A stretch of DNA of 64,000 bases. Origin: Diacronema lutheri. Its lineage: Eukaryota > Haptophyta > Pavlovophyceae > Pavlovales > Pavlovaceae. This document shows positions 1 to 11,567 of the stretch, piece after piece. Position numbers and translations under genes: made by a program. The stretch lies in contig JAGTXO010000045.1 of the NCBI GenBank assembly GCA_019448385.1, positions 187,501-251,500 of the forward strand, read 5' to 3'. Within the stretch, counting starts at the first letter, position 1. Every line of letters begins with the position of its first letter. The notes beneath the pieces were generated by a model that was not told the origin of the DNA, ran no database searches, and saw nothing but the letters and a program-made list of their open reading frames with translations.

Positions 1-108
1 GGGATGAGGCGCTCATGCGCCAGCGCCGTGCTCGGCACGCCACGCTGCGCCGCGTGAGAGATACGCTCATCGGCTGCCCGCCCGTCGCACCGCGCGGCGC
101 ACGGCAGG

Positions 109-233
109 CGGCGTTTCGCCGCTCGGCCTGGGCGCGTCGCTTTGCGGCGGGCTGCTGATTGGTGTATGCTACTTCCTGATGGGCAAGGCGCTGCTCCCGC
201 CCGCGCCGCCCGCCGCCGCGCCTGCCGCCACCA

Positions 234-271
<38 letters not shown>

Positions 272-538
272 ACCACCTCGGACGACGAGTGGTTCGCGCT
301 CGTCGCCGCGCCGCTCGCGGGCGCGTTCGGCTCGGCGGTTGACTCGCTGCTTGGCGCGGCGCTGCAGTTCTCCGGCTACTGCGCCGAGCGCAAGTGCGTG
401 GTCGAGGCGCCCGGCCCGACGGTCACGCGCATCTGCGGCACGCCGCTGTTGAGTAACCATGGCGTCAACTTTGCCGCCGCGCTCTGCACGGCCGCGGCCG
501 CGGCCGCGATCGTCGCGGCGGCGACGTCGGTCCGATAG
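109..538 (+). CDS. TMEM19/DUF92 family membrane protein, C-terminal exon (5' part outside window)
   Basis: This is the last exon of a polytopic membrane protein; the rest lies upstream of the window. The frame gives a hydrophobic segment GASLCGGLLIGVCYFLMG. A Pro/Ala/Thr-rich loop follows, then the family C-terminal block: GAFGSAVDSLLGAALQFSGY, a Cys pair, a TRICGTPLLSNHGVNF motif and a final hydrophobic segment before TAG at 536-538. The order SLCGG...VCYFL, then GS..DS.LGA..Q.(S/T)G, then I.G.P.L.N..VN matches TMEM19. The family also includes the plant phytyl-phosphate kinase VTE6, so an isoprenoid-phosphate role is possible but cannot be decided here. A stop upstream in the same frame at 5-7 and a CAG at 106-108 suggest that the exon starts near 109. 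It converges on the minus-strand reductase gene. Confidence 0.8.
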
Positions 539-573
539 GCGAGGCCGGACTCCCGGACTCGCGCCGGCATTGT

Positions 574-601
574 CCGACAGACAGACAGACAGACAGACAG
601 T
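574..601. repeat. (GACA)n tetranucleotide microsatellite
   Basis: About six to seven perfect tetranucleotide units lie in the short convergent intergenic gap between the TMEM19 stop and the reductase stop. No gene is seen in the gap. Confidence 0.9.
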
Positions 602-735
602 CAGGGGTGAGATGCGCATCAGCGCGGGCCCTGCCGCTGCGACTTGTAACGGCCCAAAGGCGTGCGACTGGCGACTGGCGACATTGGGAAGAAACGGCCA
701 CGCCAACAAAGGGTGGGCCATGGAGGCGGATGGGT

Positions 736-3700
736 CTAGCCGTACCAGATCTCGCGAGTGTACCTGCCTTCCGCCGCGAGCTGTGCGAGGAGTGCATCCG
801 CCTCCGACGCGGAGCGCGCGGGTGCGCCATCGCCCGCGTCCATCTGCAGGAGCGCGAGCAGCTCGCGGTGCACGTCCGAGGCCATCGAGCGGCCATCGCC
901 GCACACGTAGACAAATGCGCGCTTCGTGAGGAGCTGCTGGATGAGGCGCGCGTTGGTCGCAAAAAGGTCCTGAACGCAGCAGCGGGGGGGGGGGGGGGGG
1001 GGGGGGGGGGGATAAGCTGTGTGTATGCGCAGTGTGATGCTCCAGGGGGCAGAGGACAAGGAGGGAAAGGGGAAAACAAGGAGGGGAAAAGGAGAGGAAA
1101 GGGGAGGGGGGGGGGGGGGGGAATGGGAAAGAGCTGAGCCGTGCCTGCACATAATTGAGACAAGGAGGGGAAAGGGGGGGGGGGGGAAAGGGGAGGGGGG
1201 GATGGGAAAGAGCTGAGCCGTGCCTGCACATAATTGAGACAAGGAGGGGAAAGGGGGGGGGGGAAAGGGGGGGGGAAAGGGGAGGGGGGGGATGGGAAAG
1301 AGCTGAGCCGTGCCTGCACATAATTGAGACAAGGAGGGGAAAGGGGGGGAAAGGGGAGGGGGGGAATGGGAAAGAGCTGAGCCGTGCCTGCACATAATTG
1401 AGACAAGGAGGGGAAAGGGGGGGGGGAAAGGGGGGGGGGGGAAAGGGGAGGGGGGAATGGGAAAGAGCTGAGCCGTGCCTGCACATAATTGAGACAAGGA
1501 GGGGAAAGGGGGGGGGGGGAAGGGGGGGGGGAATGGGAAAGAGCTGAGCCGTGCCTGCACATAATTGAGACAAGGAGGGGAAAGGGGGGGGGGAAAGGGG
1601 GGGGGGGGGAAAGGGGAGGGGGGGATGGGAAAGAGCTGAGCCGTGCCTGCACATAATTGACGTTGAGCCTCACAGAACGCCACTCGCCAGCGGAGGCGCT
1701 GTCGATCGCATCGCGCGAGAATGCCTGCGAAACAAGGAAGGGGGAAGGGGAAAGAGGGGGGGGGGGGGGGGGTACGGGTTGGCCCGACGAAGGGCGCGCG
1801 TGGCCGCGACGGCGCGCAGCCACGCGGGCAGCGCGCGCCATGCCCCCCCCCCCCCCCCCCCTCTTGGTGTCACGGCTGCACGCACGGTATGCAGCCGCGT
1901 GAGAGTGCCGTCCGCCTCAAACGTCTCAAGCTCCTCGTCAAACAAAAAGTCGCCAACGCGATGCTGGCAGCCAAAGAAGAGATGTGTCTCGCCAAACGCA
2001 CGCGCGAGCTCGACGCCGCGTGCGCGCGCGTCGGCGCGCAGGGCGCGTAGGTGCTGGAGGAAAGCGATGAAGGGCGCGACACCCGTGCCCGGCCCGACGA
2101 GGAGAAGGGGCGCGGTGAGATCGGTGGGGAGGCGTAGTTCGTTGCCCGTCGGCCTCCGCCTGTACACGCGCACCGCCGGCTTGACCCAGCCGCCGGCATC
2201 GATGAACTCCTCGCCCATGCTCGCGAGCATGCTCGAGCAGAGGCCGCGCCGCGCCTTCGTCCGCCCGTCGGGCAGCGTCTCGGTGTACGTCAGCTGCGTG
2301 AAGACAATGCGCACGCTGTCGGGCGAGTGCAGCGGTGAGCTGGCGATGGAGTAATACCTACGCGGGTGTCACGCGGGTGTGACGCAGGGCGTGACACAGG
2401 GCGTGACGCAGGGCGTGACGCAGGGCGTGACGCAGGTGTGACGGAGGTGTGACGCAGGCGTGACGCAGGGCGTGACGGAGGTGTGACGCAGGGCGTGACG
2501 CAGGTGTGACGGAGGTGTGACGGAGGTGTGACGCAGGGCGTGACGCGGAAGGGGAGGGGAGCGAGAATGGCAGGGCGGGCGGGCACACGTGCGGCGGGTC
2601 AAGCCACGCACGGCGGGTGGGTGGTGGGGGAAGGGTGGTGGGGCTGAGGGGCGCGCTCGCGCACGGCACAGCGCAGCGGCGCGCGCGGGGCGGCGCGCGG
2701 CGGCGGCGGCACACACACCGCTCGGCAAGGGGCGGGAGAGAGTCGAGCAGCGCATCAAGCGGCGGACGCGCCGACGGGTAGTCGCGTAAGAGCTGCGCGA
2801 GGCGTGGCTTGGCCGCGCGACCGTGCTTGCGCGCGCGCGTGCGCGCCATCTCGCGCAGCGCGGCTGCGTCGGCCGCGTCAGCCGCGTGCTCGGCGAGGCA
2901 GCGGAGCAGCGGCGCGCGCGGCCAGTTGGCAGCTGTGCCGATGTCAACGCGCTCGGAGAAGGCAAGGCGAGCGGTGAGCGGCGCGCGCAGGTGGGCGGGT
3001 GCGTCCGGCGCGCCGCGGCGCTGCATGAGCGGCGCGTCGGCGGCCGGCCCGTCGAGCGAGAGGATGGAGAGCAGCTCGTCGACGTCGGCGGGCGGGTTGA
3101 CGGGCAGCACGGCAATGGCGTCGCCGGGCACAAAGCCACGCAGGGCCGGCCCAACGCATCGCGAGATGTCAAGCTCGACGGCCATCACGCGCCGTCCGTC
3201 CTCGTCGCGCGTCAGCCACTCGGCGGCGACCAGCCGCGCCGCGTACGGCACCGCCGCCGAGCCGCCCTCGAGACGGGCCCACGCGAATTCACCGTTCGCG
3301 TCCGCGTCCGGCTCGGCGGCGATGGCCGCAGCGCACGTGACCGCGTGCGCGGCCGGGTCGAGCGGCGGGCGCTCGCCCTGCAGCGCGCCGCCGGCGGCGG
3401 CGCGAGCGCCCGCGCCGCCGCCGTCCGCGGCGGCGTCGGCGCGCGCGCCGTCCGCGGCCGCGGGGCGCGCGTCCGCAGTGGCGGCGGCCGCGTGCGCCGC
3501 GCCGGCGCGCGCGGCGGCGGGCGTGGCCGGCGCGCCCGCCGCCGCCACTGGCTTCGCCGCCGCCGTTGGCGGCAGCGGCGTGCCCTCGCCGCCGTCGCGC
3601 GCGCGCGGCGCGCGCGCGTTGGCATCGGCGGCACAGAGGGCGGAGAGGGTGCCGACGAGCTCGGGTAGCCACGGCTCAACGGTCGCCTCGAGGCCCGTCG

Positions 3701-4412
3701 CCTCATCCGCCTCGGCGCGCGGGAGGGCGCGGATTGCGCCGAGCTTCTCGAGGTGCGTGTCGATGGTGCGCGGGATCGCCTGGTACCTGCGACGCGCGCC
3801 GCACGCGCGCGCGGCTCCGCTGAGCGGCGGCCGGCGGCGCGGCGCGCGGCGGCGCGCGGCGGCGCGCGGCGCGCACTGGTCGTAATTGGTGTCACCGATG
3901 CCGAGCACGGCGTACTGCACGCCGCTGAGCGCGTCGGGCGGCGTGCGCTTGCTCTTGATGTAGCGCACGAACGCCTCGGCGTTCTCGGGCGCGTCGCCAT
4001 TGCCTGCGGCGCGGCGTGGTGGGCGGCGCGGCGAGGGCGGCCGGTCGGCCGCGCGCGCGCGGCGGCCGGGTGGCGGCCGGGCGGGCTGGCGCGGCGCGGC
4101 GCGGCGCGCGGACGCACCCGTGGTCGAGCAGACGACGACGATGAAACGTTCCTTCTCAAGCCCGAGCTACACGGCGCGCGGCGGCGTGGCGGCGGCGGCG
4201 TGGCGGCGGGGTCGGGCGCCAAGCGCGGCGCGCGGTGGTGCACGGCGCGCGCGCGCGGTAATGGGGGCGCGGCGCACTTTTTTGAACTGGTCGAGGCCAG
4301 AGACGGGCGCGTCAAAACCCGCGGCCTGCAGCTCTTCGCTCAGCTGCCCGGCGATGCCGCGCGAGTTGCCCGTCTGCGAGCCATAGAGTACGCGGACGCG
4401 CGTTGGCGCCAT
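736..4412 (-). CDS. MTRR: Methionine synthase reductase-like diflavin reductase, 7 exons, about 724 aa
   Basis: Exons, in minus-strand order, are 4412-4278, 4166-4118, 4003-3877, 3786-2719, 2357-1874, 1724-1647 and 969-736. They join in phase to about 724 residues. Order: flavodoxin-like FMN domain (LYGSQTGNS at 9-17, VVCSTTGNGD, GIGDTNYDQ); linker helix with IDTHLEKLGA and GLEATVEPW; FAD domain with RYYSIASS near 460 and RGLCSSM near 498; NADPH domain with VGPGTGVAPF near 548, FFGCQ and YVCGDGRSM; C-terminal RYTREIWYG. No membrane anchor is visible, unlike cytochrome P450 reductase. The linker and C-terminus are closer to MTRR, which transfers NADPH electrons to cobalamin-dependent methionine synthase. 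The intron between exons 6 and 7 appears to be GC-AG and holds a large minisatellite. A related diflavin reductase is the alternative. Confidence 0.85.
1129..1660. repeat. Minisatellite built from an exon end plus splice donor (reductase intron 6)
   Basis: About seven copies of a G-rich unit of variable length (roughly 70-95 bp) are separated by poly-G slippage tracts. Each copy carries the same 30-base core as the 3' end of exon 6 of the reductase, including the codons for NYVQ and the GC donor. The unit therefore arose by tandem duplication of the exon-intron junction. Only the 5'-most copy in gene orientation (1647) continues into upstream coding sequence. Confidence 0.85.
2362..2548. repeat. 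Minisatellite with GTGACGCAGG-type units in reductase intron 4
   Basis: Roughly eighteen imperfect 8-11 bp units of the GTGACGCAGG / GTGTGACG type lie just downstream, in gene orientation, of the long exon 4, inside the 361-bp intron 2358-2718. They translate without a stop in several frames, which makes spurious open frames here. Confidence 0.85.
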
Positions 4413-4734
4413 CGTGCGATGCTTCGCGGCGGCACGGCACGGGACAACAACGGAGGGGGGGGGGGGGGGGGGGACTGGGGCGAAAATAATCAATAATGTC
4501 GATATGCATACCGTCGGCTCCACGGCTCATGGATCACGATCGCTAGTCGCGCCGCTGCGCACGACGCCGCCGGCGTCCGCGTCGCGAGGTGCCGCTCGCA
4601 CGGCATCGACATTCGACCGGTCAGAACGTGCTGGCAGAACGTGCCGAGCGCATGATCGCCGCAGGCGAACACCGAGCAGAAGGTAAAGAGCAGCGACGAA
4701 ACCGAGCAAGACGAAAAAGAGCGGCGACGCAAAA
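4413..4734. other. Intergenic stretch between reductase start and 5S gene
   Basis: It contains a poly-G run near 4457-4473 (poly-C on the reductase strand). That run may be the pyrimidine tract of a 5' UTR intron about 45 bases before the start codon. The rest is moderately GC-rich with no convincing coding frame. The A-run at 4731-4734 is the TTTT end of the 5S gene. Confidence 0.5.
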
Positions 4735-4848
4735 GAGCAGCACCCAGACTTCGCGCGTGGTCCCCCACCGCACTACTACCTGGGCGGTCGCGGGCTTGAC
4801 TTCGGAGTTCGGATGGGATCCGGTATGTTCCGACACCTGTGGCCGCTC
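4735..4848 (-). rRNA. 5S ribosomal RNA
   Basis: Read on the minus strand, this stretch has the 5S architecture. The 5' GAGCGGCC can pair with the 3' terminal GCTGCTC (helix I). Then come the conserved CCCATCCGAACTCCGAAG loop, the AAGTCAAGC internal-control-region core, a GGTAGTAGTGCGGTGGG block and GGGGACC. A run of four T follows directly, a normal RNA polymerase III stop. The length of about 114-117 nt is slightly short for 5S, so the ends may extend by one or two bases. It is a single copy between two protein genes of the same strand; no array is seen in the window. Confidence 0.9.
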
Positions 4849-5205
4849 CTAGATGAGACGCCTAATTTTGCATTATTGAAGGTCAAAAACTGTCGTCAGC
4901 ACGAGACAGGCACGAGACTAGAGATAGTCAACACGGCCCCACTTCTTCAGTCGTCACCGTTCGGCCAAGCCCTGTCCTCGCGTGCGCTTGCGCCAGGCAC
5001 GCGATGGAACACGGGCCGAGCGGCGGCCTCATGCCTTCTCTCCCTCTTTACAATCTCGGCGGCGGCCTCAGTACTTCCCGCGCTGGAAGCTGGTGGGGAA
5101 GGGGGAGGGGGGGGGGGGGAGGGAAGGGGGGAGGGGGGGGCGGGGTCAGTTGGCGGCCACGCTCGTTTTGGTGGGCGACGCGTCACGGCGCGCGCGCGGC
5201 GCGCA
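4849..5205. other. Intergenic stretch between 5S gene and kinase stop
   Basis: No gene is seen. The first 80 bases upstream of the 5S gene are the least GC-rich sequence nearby. A degenerate G-rich tract lies at about 5095-5145. Confidence 0.5.
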
Positions 5206-8036
5206 CTAGAACGCGTTGGGCAGCTGCGACGTTCCGCCGCTGCCAAGTCCGCCCCCAGCAGGACCGCCCCCACCGCCACCGCCAAGGCCGCCGCCGCCGA
5301 GCCCACCTCCACCAAGCCCGCCGCCTCCACCAAGCCCGCCGCCTCCGCCGAGCCCGCCGAGAGGCGCAATGGCAGGCCGATAAGCCCCGTAGGCGCCGCG
5401 TCCGCCGGCGGCCCCGCCGAGCGCGCCGCTGTTCGGCGGGTTGGCTGGGAGGCCTGGCGCCCTGCTCGGCGCGCGCGCGCAGGCGGGCGCAGGCGCAGGC
5501 GCGGGCGCGGGCGCAGATGCGAGCGGGCGGCGGCGCGCTCAGCTGCGGGGGCAGGGGACAGTTGGCAGGAAGGGGGCGGGGGGGGGGGGGGGGGGGGAGG
5601 GCGCGCACCGGTGCGAAAGTGGGCCACCGCTGCCCACCCCTGCGCATCCGATCGGACCTCGGCCGAGCGCGCCAACGCCGCCGTAGCCGCCACCATAGCC
5701 GCCGCCTGACCCCGCGCCAGCACCATAGCCACCGCCCGCGCCGCCGCTCCCAATGCCCGGCAGCGCGCCGCCGCCGAGCCCGCCGCCGCCAAACCCGCCA
5801 CCGCCGAGCCCGCCACCGCCGCCGCCGAGCCCGCCGCCGCCGAGCCCGCCGCCGCCGAGCCCACCGCCGCCGAGTCCACCGCCGCCGGCAGCGGGCGGCT
5901 GCGGCTGCCCTGGCATGTAGCGCGCCTGTCGTACGTACTTTGAGCCAAGCGCGCCGCCGCTGCCGAGCCCGCCGCCGCCTTGGCCCGCGGCCCCACCCGC
6001 CGCCGCGCCGCCGCTGCCGAGCCCGCCGCCGCAGCCGTAGCAGCCGCCGGCGCCACCGCCGCCGCCAACGCCGGCTGCGAGCGGCTGCGGCTGCGGCTGC
6101 GGCGGCTGTCTCGCATGCGGGTCGCGCCGGACGCCGCCGAGCACGCCCGCGCCGCCGAGCCCGCCGCCGTAGCCGCCGCCGCCGCCGTAGCCGCACGCAC
6201 CCGCGCCGCCGCCGCTGCCACCGCCGCCCACGCCGCCGCGCGCGCCCATGCCGGCGGATCCGAGCTGCTTGCCGCCGACGCCATGCGCTGACTCGCGACC
6301 CGAGCCGCTCGCGCCGCCACGCGAGCTGCGCGCAGACATGCCCACGCCGCAGCCGTGTGTCTGGTACGTGGACGTTGCGGAGGCGAACGCGCCCGCGCCC
6401 GCGCCCGCCGCCGTTGGCGCGGAGAGCCCCTTCAGGCCCACCTTGCCCGCCGACAGCGCCTCGAGCCCGTCCTGCCCGTGCCCCGCCTTCACCACGGGCA
6501 GCTGGCGGCCGCCCAGGTTTCGCTCGCCCTGCTCAACTGTGGACGGACGACTGCCCGGGTGCGCGCTGTGGTGCGGCGGGCCGACGGAGGCGCCGGCCGC
6601 GCCCGACGGAGGCGGCGTGGAACCCTCGCCGCCGATGCCGCGACTCACTTGCTGTCCGACCTGCGCCGCGGCGGGGAAAGGGGGCGGCGGGGGCGGGGCC
6701 AGGGCGAGGCCGGGCGGGGCCAGGGCGGGGCGGGGCATGGCAGGGCAGGGTGAGGGGACGGGAGAAAGGGGCGGGAAGGAAAAGCTGGGCAGCGGATTCA
6801 GCGGGAGAGGGTGAGGGGACGGGAGAAAGGGGCGGGAGGGAAAAGCTGGGCAGCGGATTCAGCGTGCCTGGAAGAAGGGGTACTGCAACGCCTGCATGGC
6901 GGAGGGCCTCTTGGCAGGGTCGTACTTGAGCATGTCCTGGTGGGGTTCGGTGGTGTCCGGGTGATGTCCGGGTGATGTCCGGGTGGAGCGGTGGGAAGGG
7001 GCTTCCAGGTGAGGGGCGCGGCGGGCGGCGGGCGCAGCGCGGCGCACGGCGCGGGCGACGCGCACGGCGGCGCGCGCCTGCATCAGCTGCAACGCCTCGG
7101 GCGACGCGTTCGGGATGAGCACAGACAGGGGCGTGGGCGCGAACTGGGGGAATTTGAAATTCATCGACCGCGCAAGCTGCAGCCCCTGCGGCCACGAGGC
7201 GGCGGTCGGCGTGCCGAGCACGGAGGCGATCTTGTACACCTCGTCCGCCTGCGCGGCAGAACAGGCGTGTGCGCGCGCGAGAGAGAGAGAGAGAGAGGGG
7301 TGGGGGGGGGGGGGGGGGGGGGGGTGAGCTGACCCGACGAGGCAGGCAGGTGCCCGAACGATGGCGGGCGGCAGACGCGCGGCGGGCGGCGCGGCGCTGC
7401 GCGCGCGCGCCTCTGACGATCCGGGGAAGAGGGGACGCAGCGTGAAGAGCTCGGCCATGATCGTGCCCATCGCCCACACGTCGATGGGCGCCGAGTAGTG
7501 GTGCGCGCGCAGCAGCACCTCGGGTGCGCGGTACCAGCGCGTTGAGACGTAGTCCGTGTACGGCGGGCGCGACCTGATCTCGCGCGCGAGGCCAAAGTCG
7601 GCCACCTTCACCGTCTCGCGCGTCACGAGCAAGTTCTCCGGTTTCATGTCCCTGCGCAGAGGGCAGCACGACACGCACGCGGCGGGCGGCGGGCGGCGCG
7701 CTTGGCCTCGGCGGAGCGCGCGGCGCGAGCGGGGGGGGGCCGGCGCGTGCGCTGCGGCGTGGGTCTTTTAAAAAGGGGGGAGGGGCGTGCCTGTGGAAGA
7801 AGCCATGCTTGTGCATGTAGGCAAGGCCCTGCAGGATCTGGTATGTGTAGTTGCGGATCTTGGCCTCGGGCAGAAGCTTCTCGCGGTCCTTGCACAGCTG
7901 GTACAGGTTCATCTGCGCGGACGGGAGAGGGACGGGGGCGGGACAAGGCCGAGCGATGGGGGGCATTGCCGTTGGTTCCCAAGGGGCCGCACACCGCGGA
8001 CGGGAGAGGGGAAGGGACGGGACGGGGCGGAGGGAT

Positions 8037-8072
<36 letters not shown>

Positions 8073-8786
8073 CTTGTTTCCCAAGGGGCCGCGCCACCGC
8101 CGGTTGGGCCTGGGTGGCGTGCGCGCGCGACGCTCGGCGGCGGCGGCGGCGGCGTTGCGCGGCGGCTCTGCGCGACGCGTGCATCGTCCCTGCCCCTGCC
8201 GCACACCTCCAAGAACTCGAAGACAAAGTGCAGCTCGTCATTCTCTCGGATCACCTCCTTGAGCTTGACGATGTTCGGATGCGACAGCTTACGCAGCGAC
8301 TGGGCGAGGGCGGGTGCGGGGGCAAGGGGAGGGCGGTGGCGCGGAGGGGGAGCGCGCGAGGCGCGCGGACGCGCGGGCAGGCGAATATCCGCAGCGACGG
8401 CTGGCGTGTGAGCGCCGGCGGCGCGATCAAGCTGCGCGAGGCGAGGCGCGCGCCCGACGCCGCCGCGTGCGCGCGCGGCGCGCGGCGGCCGACCTGGACC
8501 TCGCGGAGCTCCATGCACTCCTCCCACGTGTAGAACTTCTTCTTCATCTTCTTGATCGCCACCTGCGCGCCGCCGCAGCCCCATCCGCCAGCGTGAGCGC
8601 GGCGCGCCGCGCGCGCGCGCGCGCGCGCGCGCGCGCGCTCGCGCGGACTTGTCGCGCCGTGCGGCGGCCGGCTGGCTCGCGGCGGTGCGGTGCGCGCACC
8701 ACTTCGCCGGTGGAGCGGTTGACGGCGCGAAAGACGGAGCCATACGTGCCGTCGCCCAGCGCCTTGATCACCTTGTAGCGGTTCAT
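5206..8786 (-). CDS. MAK: MAK/ICK (RCK-family) protein kinase with long Gly-rich tail
   Basis: Seven catalytic exons (8786-8700, 8562-8494, 8299-8207, 7912-7791, 7651-7411, 7248-7078, 6936-6868) join in phase to a 284-residue CMGC kinase domain. It has [16 protein letters not shown] (K33), [10 protein letters not shown] (D125), [11 protein letters not shown] (D142), [13 protein letters not shown] (T156-D-Y158) and [12 protein letters not shown]. The TDY activation motif and [16 protein letters not shown] start are those of MAK/ICK/LF4 kinases, which act at cilia and set flagellar length, so a flagellate is likely. Exon 8 starts at 6660 and encodes several hundred residues of Ser/Gly-rich then GLGGGG-repeat tail. 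A last tail exon ends at TAG 5206-5208; the junction between 5,640 and 5,500 is unresolved. Four of the introns use GC donors (after 7791, 7411, 7078 and 6868). Confidence 0.88.
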
Positions 8787-8880
8787 CGCGCCGTCGGCCG
8801 CGCGGCGTGCTCCACCGCCCACAACGGCCAAAGGGGGCGGTGAAGACTGTTGGCCCTTGCCGAGCCCGGCTGCAGACAGC
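8787..8880. promoter_or_regulatory. 94-bp head-to-head promoter region (kinase / sulfotransferase-like)
   Basis: The two start codons point away from each other with only 94 bases between them, so both promoters must share this interval. No clear TATA element is seen. Confidence 0.6.
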
Positions 8881-9678
8881 ATGGCGGCAGCGCGGCTGGT
8901 GTGCGCCGCGATGGTCGCCGTCGTGCGCGCGCCGGAAGCGCAGCGGCCCGCCGGCGCGCCCGCCGCGGGCGCGCAGCGGCCCGCCGGCGCGCCCGCCGCG
9001 GCCGCGCCGCCGCGCTGCGTCGTCGTCATCGACCGGCACAACCACAAGACGGGCGGCACGACCGTGCGCGACATCTTTGCGCACATGCAGGCGAGCGGCA
9101 AATGCCTCTACTGGGGGTACGGCCCTACGCCGACGCATTGGGAGGCGGCGCTCCGGCACCTGGAAGCGACGCTCGGCGCGCGCGCCGCCGACAGTGCCGA
9201 GTCGCCCGCCCTCCGGTTGTGTGTCGAGCTGCACTACGCGATCGTCTACTGGCAGCGCTCGGTCGGGCGGCTCGCCGCGCTCCGCGACGCGGCCGCGCGC
9301 GCTGGCCGGTGCCGCGTGGTGCTGAGCACGCGCGTGCGCCGCCCGCTTGCCTTCTACTGGTCGTACTGGCGCTGGACCATCATGGGCCGGCAGCTGTCGC
9401 ACATCGAGTGCCTGCGCGCGCGCGCGGCCGGCCCCGACGCGCTCGCCGCGCTCCGTTCGCAGCTGCCCTCGGACATGCGCTGCTCGGCCGAGCCGTCAGC
9501 CAGCCAGCCCGACGGGCGCTTCGGTTTCACCTTTGCGCAGTGGGTGCGCAACACGCCCAACCTGCAGGTGGGTGCGCCGCCGCGCGCGTGCGCGCGCGCA
9601 CAGTCGGTGACTGTTGGGGGTGGCCAATCGCAGACAGTGGCGCGGCGGCTGCTGCGCCACCCCGCCTTCCCTTCGCCG

Positions 9679-9717
<39 letters not shown>

Positions 9718-11423
9718 CGCGCGCGGCGCCCCCCGCAGTCACGGCTGCTGCTGCGCGCGGCCAGCTCGACGTGCGTCGAGAACCCCGTCCACGGCTTTGT
9801 CGCGCAGACGCCGAGCTGGCTCTATGACGCCCCGCCGTTGGGTGGGCCACCGACGCCGCGCGCGAGCGCTGCTCGTGGGCCCAGCCGCCGGCGGCGGCGG
9901 CGGCGGTTGGAGCGGGGCGCATTCGGCGCGGCGGGCGCGCAGCTGCCCGCCGGCGCCGCGGCCGCGCCGCCCAACCGCACGCGCGCCAGCGTCGGCAGGC
10001 AGCTGCGTGGCCCTGCACGGGTTCTCGGCGGTGGCCCGTGTGGCGGCCCTTTTGGCGAGCGCGAGCTGAGCGCGCTCTTCGCTCTCCTCGACCAGCACGA
10101 CGTGGTCGGGACGGTCGAAGACTTTGACGCACATCTGCTCCTCGTCCAGGTGCACGCCCGTCGCGCCGGCCGCGCCGCGCCGCGCGCCGCGCCACGCCCC
10201 GCGCCGCACCGACCGAGCCAGCCAGCCGCGCTCGCGACATCGTATCACGTTATGCTCCACTCCCGCTCGCGGCCGCTTCGCCTCAGGACAGGGCGGGATG
10301 GGCGGAGGCGGACATGGCATACGTGCCAATCGTGCCACGGTACCGCAATCTGCCGCGGTACTACAACAACACGCCGCTCCCGTTCGCGCACCCGATGGCA
10401 TGCGCCGACCGCGCCGAGTGCGAGGCAGCGGTTGCTCACGCGGCGCCACTCGACACGCGGCTGTGGGAACGGTGGGGCGCGCCCTTTCGCGCAAAGGCGG
10501 CGGCGGAGCTCGGCGGCGAGGCGCGGCTTGCCGAGCGCCTCGCCGCATTCCGCGCGCGCAACGCTGCGCTCGCCAATGTGTCGCGCGCGCTGCGCTCCCA
10601 TTCTCCGGACTATTCCCCGGACCACTCCCCGGTCCGTTTCCCGGACTTTTCCGCGGCCGAGCTGCGCGCGCACTTGACCGAGCCGCGCGTGTGCACGCTG
10701 GTGCGCGAGCCGTTGTCGCCCGAGCTCAAGCTTGCCACGCTCGACGCGGCCGCTGTCGATGAGCCGGCGCTCGGCGGCGCGCGCGGCCGCGCGCGCGCGC
10801 CCGGCGCAGCCACCGCCGCCACCGCCGCCACCGCCGCCACCGCCGCCACCGCCGCCACCGCCGCCACCACCGCCACCGCCGCCACCACCGCCACCGCCGC
10901 CACCGCCGCCACCACCGCCACCGCAGCCACCACCGCCACCGCCGCCACCACCGCCACCGCCGCCACCGCAGCCACCACCGCCATCGTTGCCGAATTCGAC
11001 ACATTGCGGCGGCAGCCTGCCATTCGGGAGGCGCTTGCGAGGCTGCTCGTCACGCCCTCTGCCGGGCCCTTCGAATCGCCGCTCGACGAGTGCATGCCCG
11101 TGCCGCCGGCGTTCGCGCGCATCTGGCAGGCCAACTTCCTCACGAACCACCGCAAGGCGGTGGCTCTTGTGCCGGTCATGAGGCGCGCGCGCAAAGCGGC
11201 GCGGGGCGTTGCGCTGCTCGCGCACTGGGCCGTCGAGCACGCGGCGCTGCTCGCGCGCGCCGGGTTGCCGATCGTGCCCGCCGCGTGCCACGTGGCTCGC
11301 GGGTATTACCGGTGCGCCACCACCGCGGGCCCGAGCGTGCGGGCGGTCGCCGCCGCGCGAGCACGCGTCGGCCTTCCGCCCGTTGCAGCCGAGGCGGAGG
11401 TGGTGGCCGGTGCGGGCGCGTGA
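8881..11423 (+). CDS. Sulfotransferase-like protein with HxxKTGGTT motif
   Basis: Exon 1 (8881-9567) begins with a hydrophobic Ala-rich segment that may be a signal anchor. It then has DRHNHKTGGTTVRDIF, matching the PAPS-binding 5'-phosphosulfate loop of carbohydrate sulfotransferases (H-x-K-T-G-G-T-T). RVRRPLAFYWSYWRW resembles the 3'-phosphate-binding RDP..R..S block. Exon 2 starts at 9739 after a 171-bp intron that holds a long poly-C tract and a CAG end. DVVGTVEDFDAHLLL lies just before the donor at 10149. Exon 3 starts at 10287 and runs to TGA at 11423. It includes a (GCCACC)n tract at about 10806-10985 that encodes an Ala-Thr stretch. 9,840-10,080 may contain another intron. A secretory-pathway enzyme acting on glycans is the likely role; the substrate is unknown. 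Confidence 0.65.
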
Positions 11424-11567
11424 CGAGTGGGCGACCCGTCGCGCGTCGTGCCTCGTGAGTCGTGCCCTGTCATCATTCCGAGTCCCGTAACGCTCGCGTC
11501 CGGTACGAGTCCGTATGCACGATATCGGACCGTCCGCGCGGCCCACCCCCATCGTGCTCGCCTCGGC

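Noticed and set aside
5183-6929. Long open frames on both strands made of Arg- or Ala-rich text
   Set aside because: They are shadows of the Gly-rich kinase tail on the minus strand, whose frame alone continues from the kinase by splicing.
8585-8640. (GC)n dinucleotide tract as a possible Z-DNA regulatory site
   Set aside because: It lies inside kinase intron 1 and similar tracts occur throughout; nothing specific supports a function.
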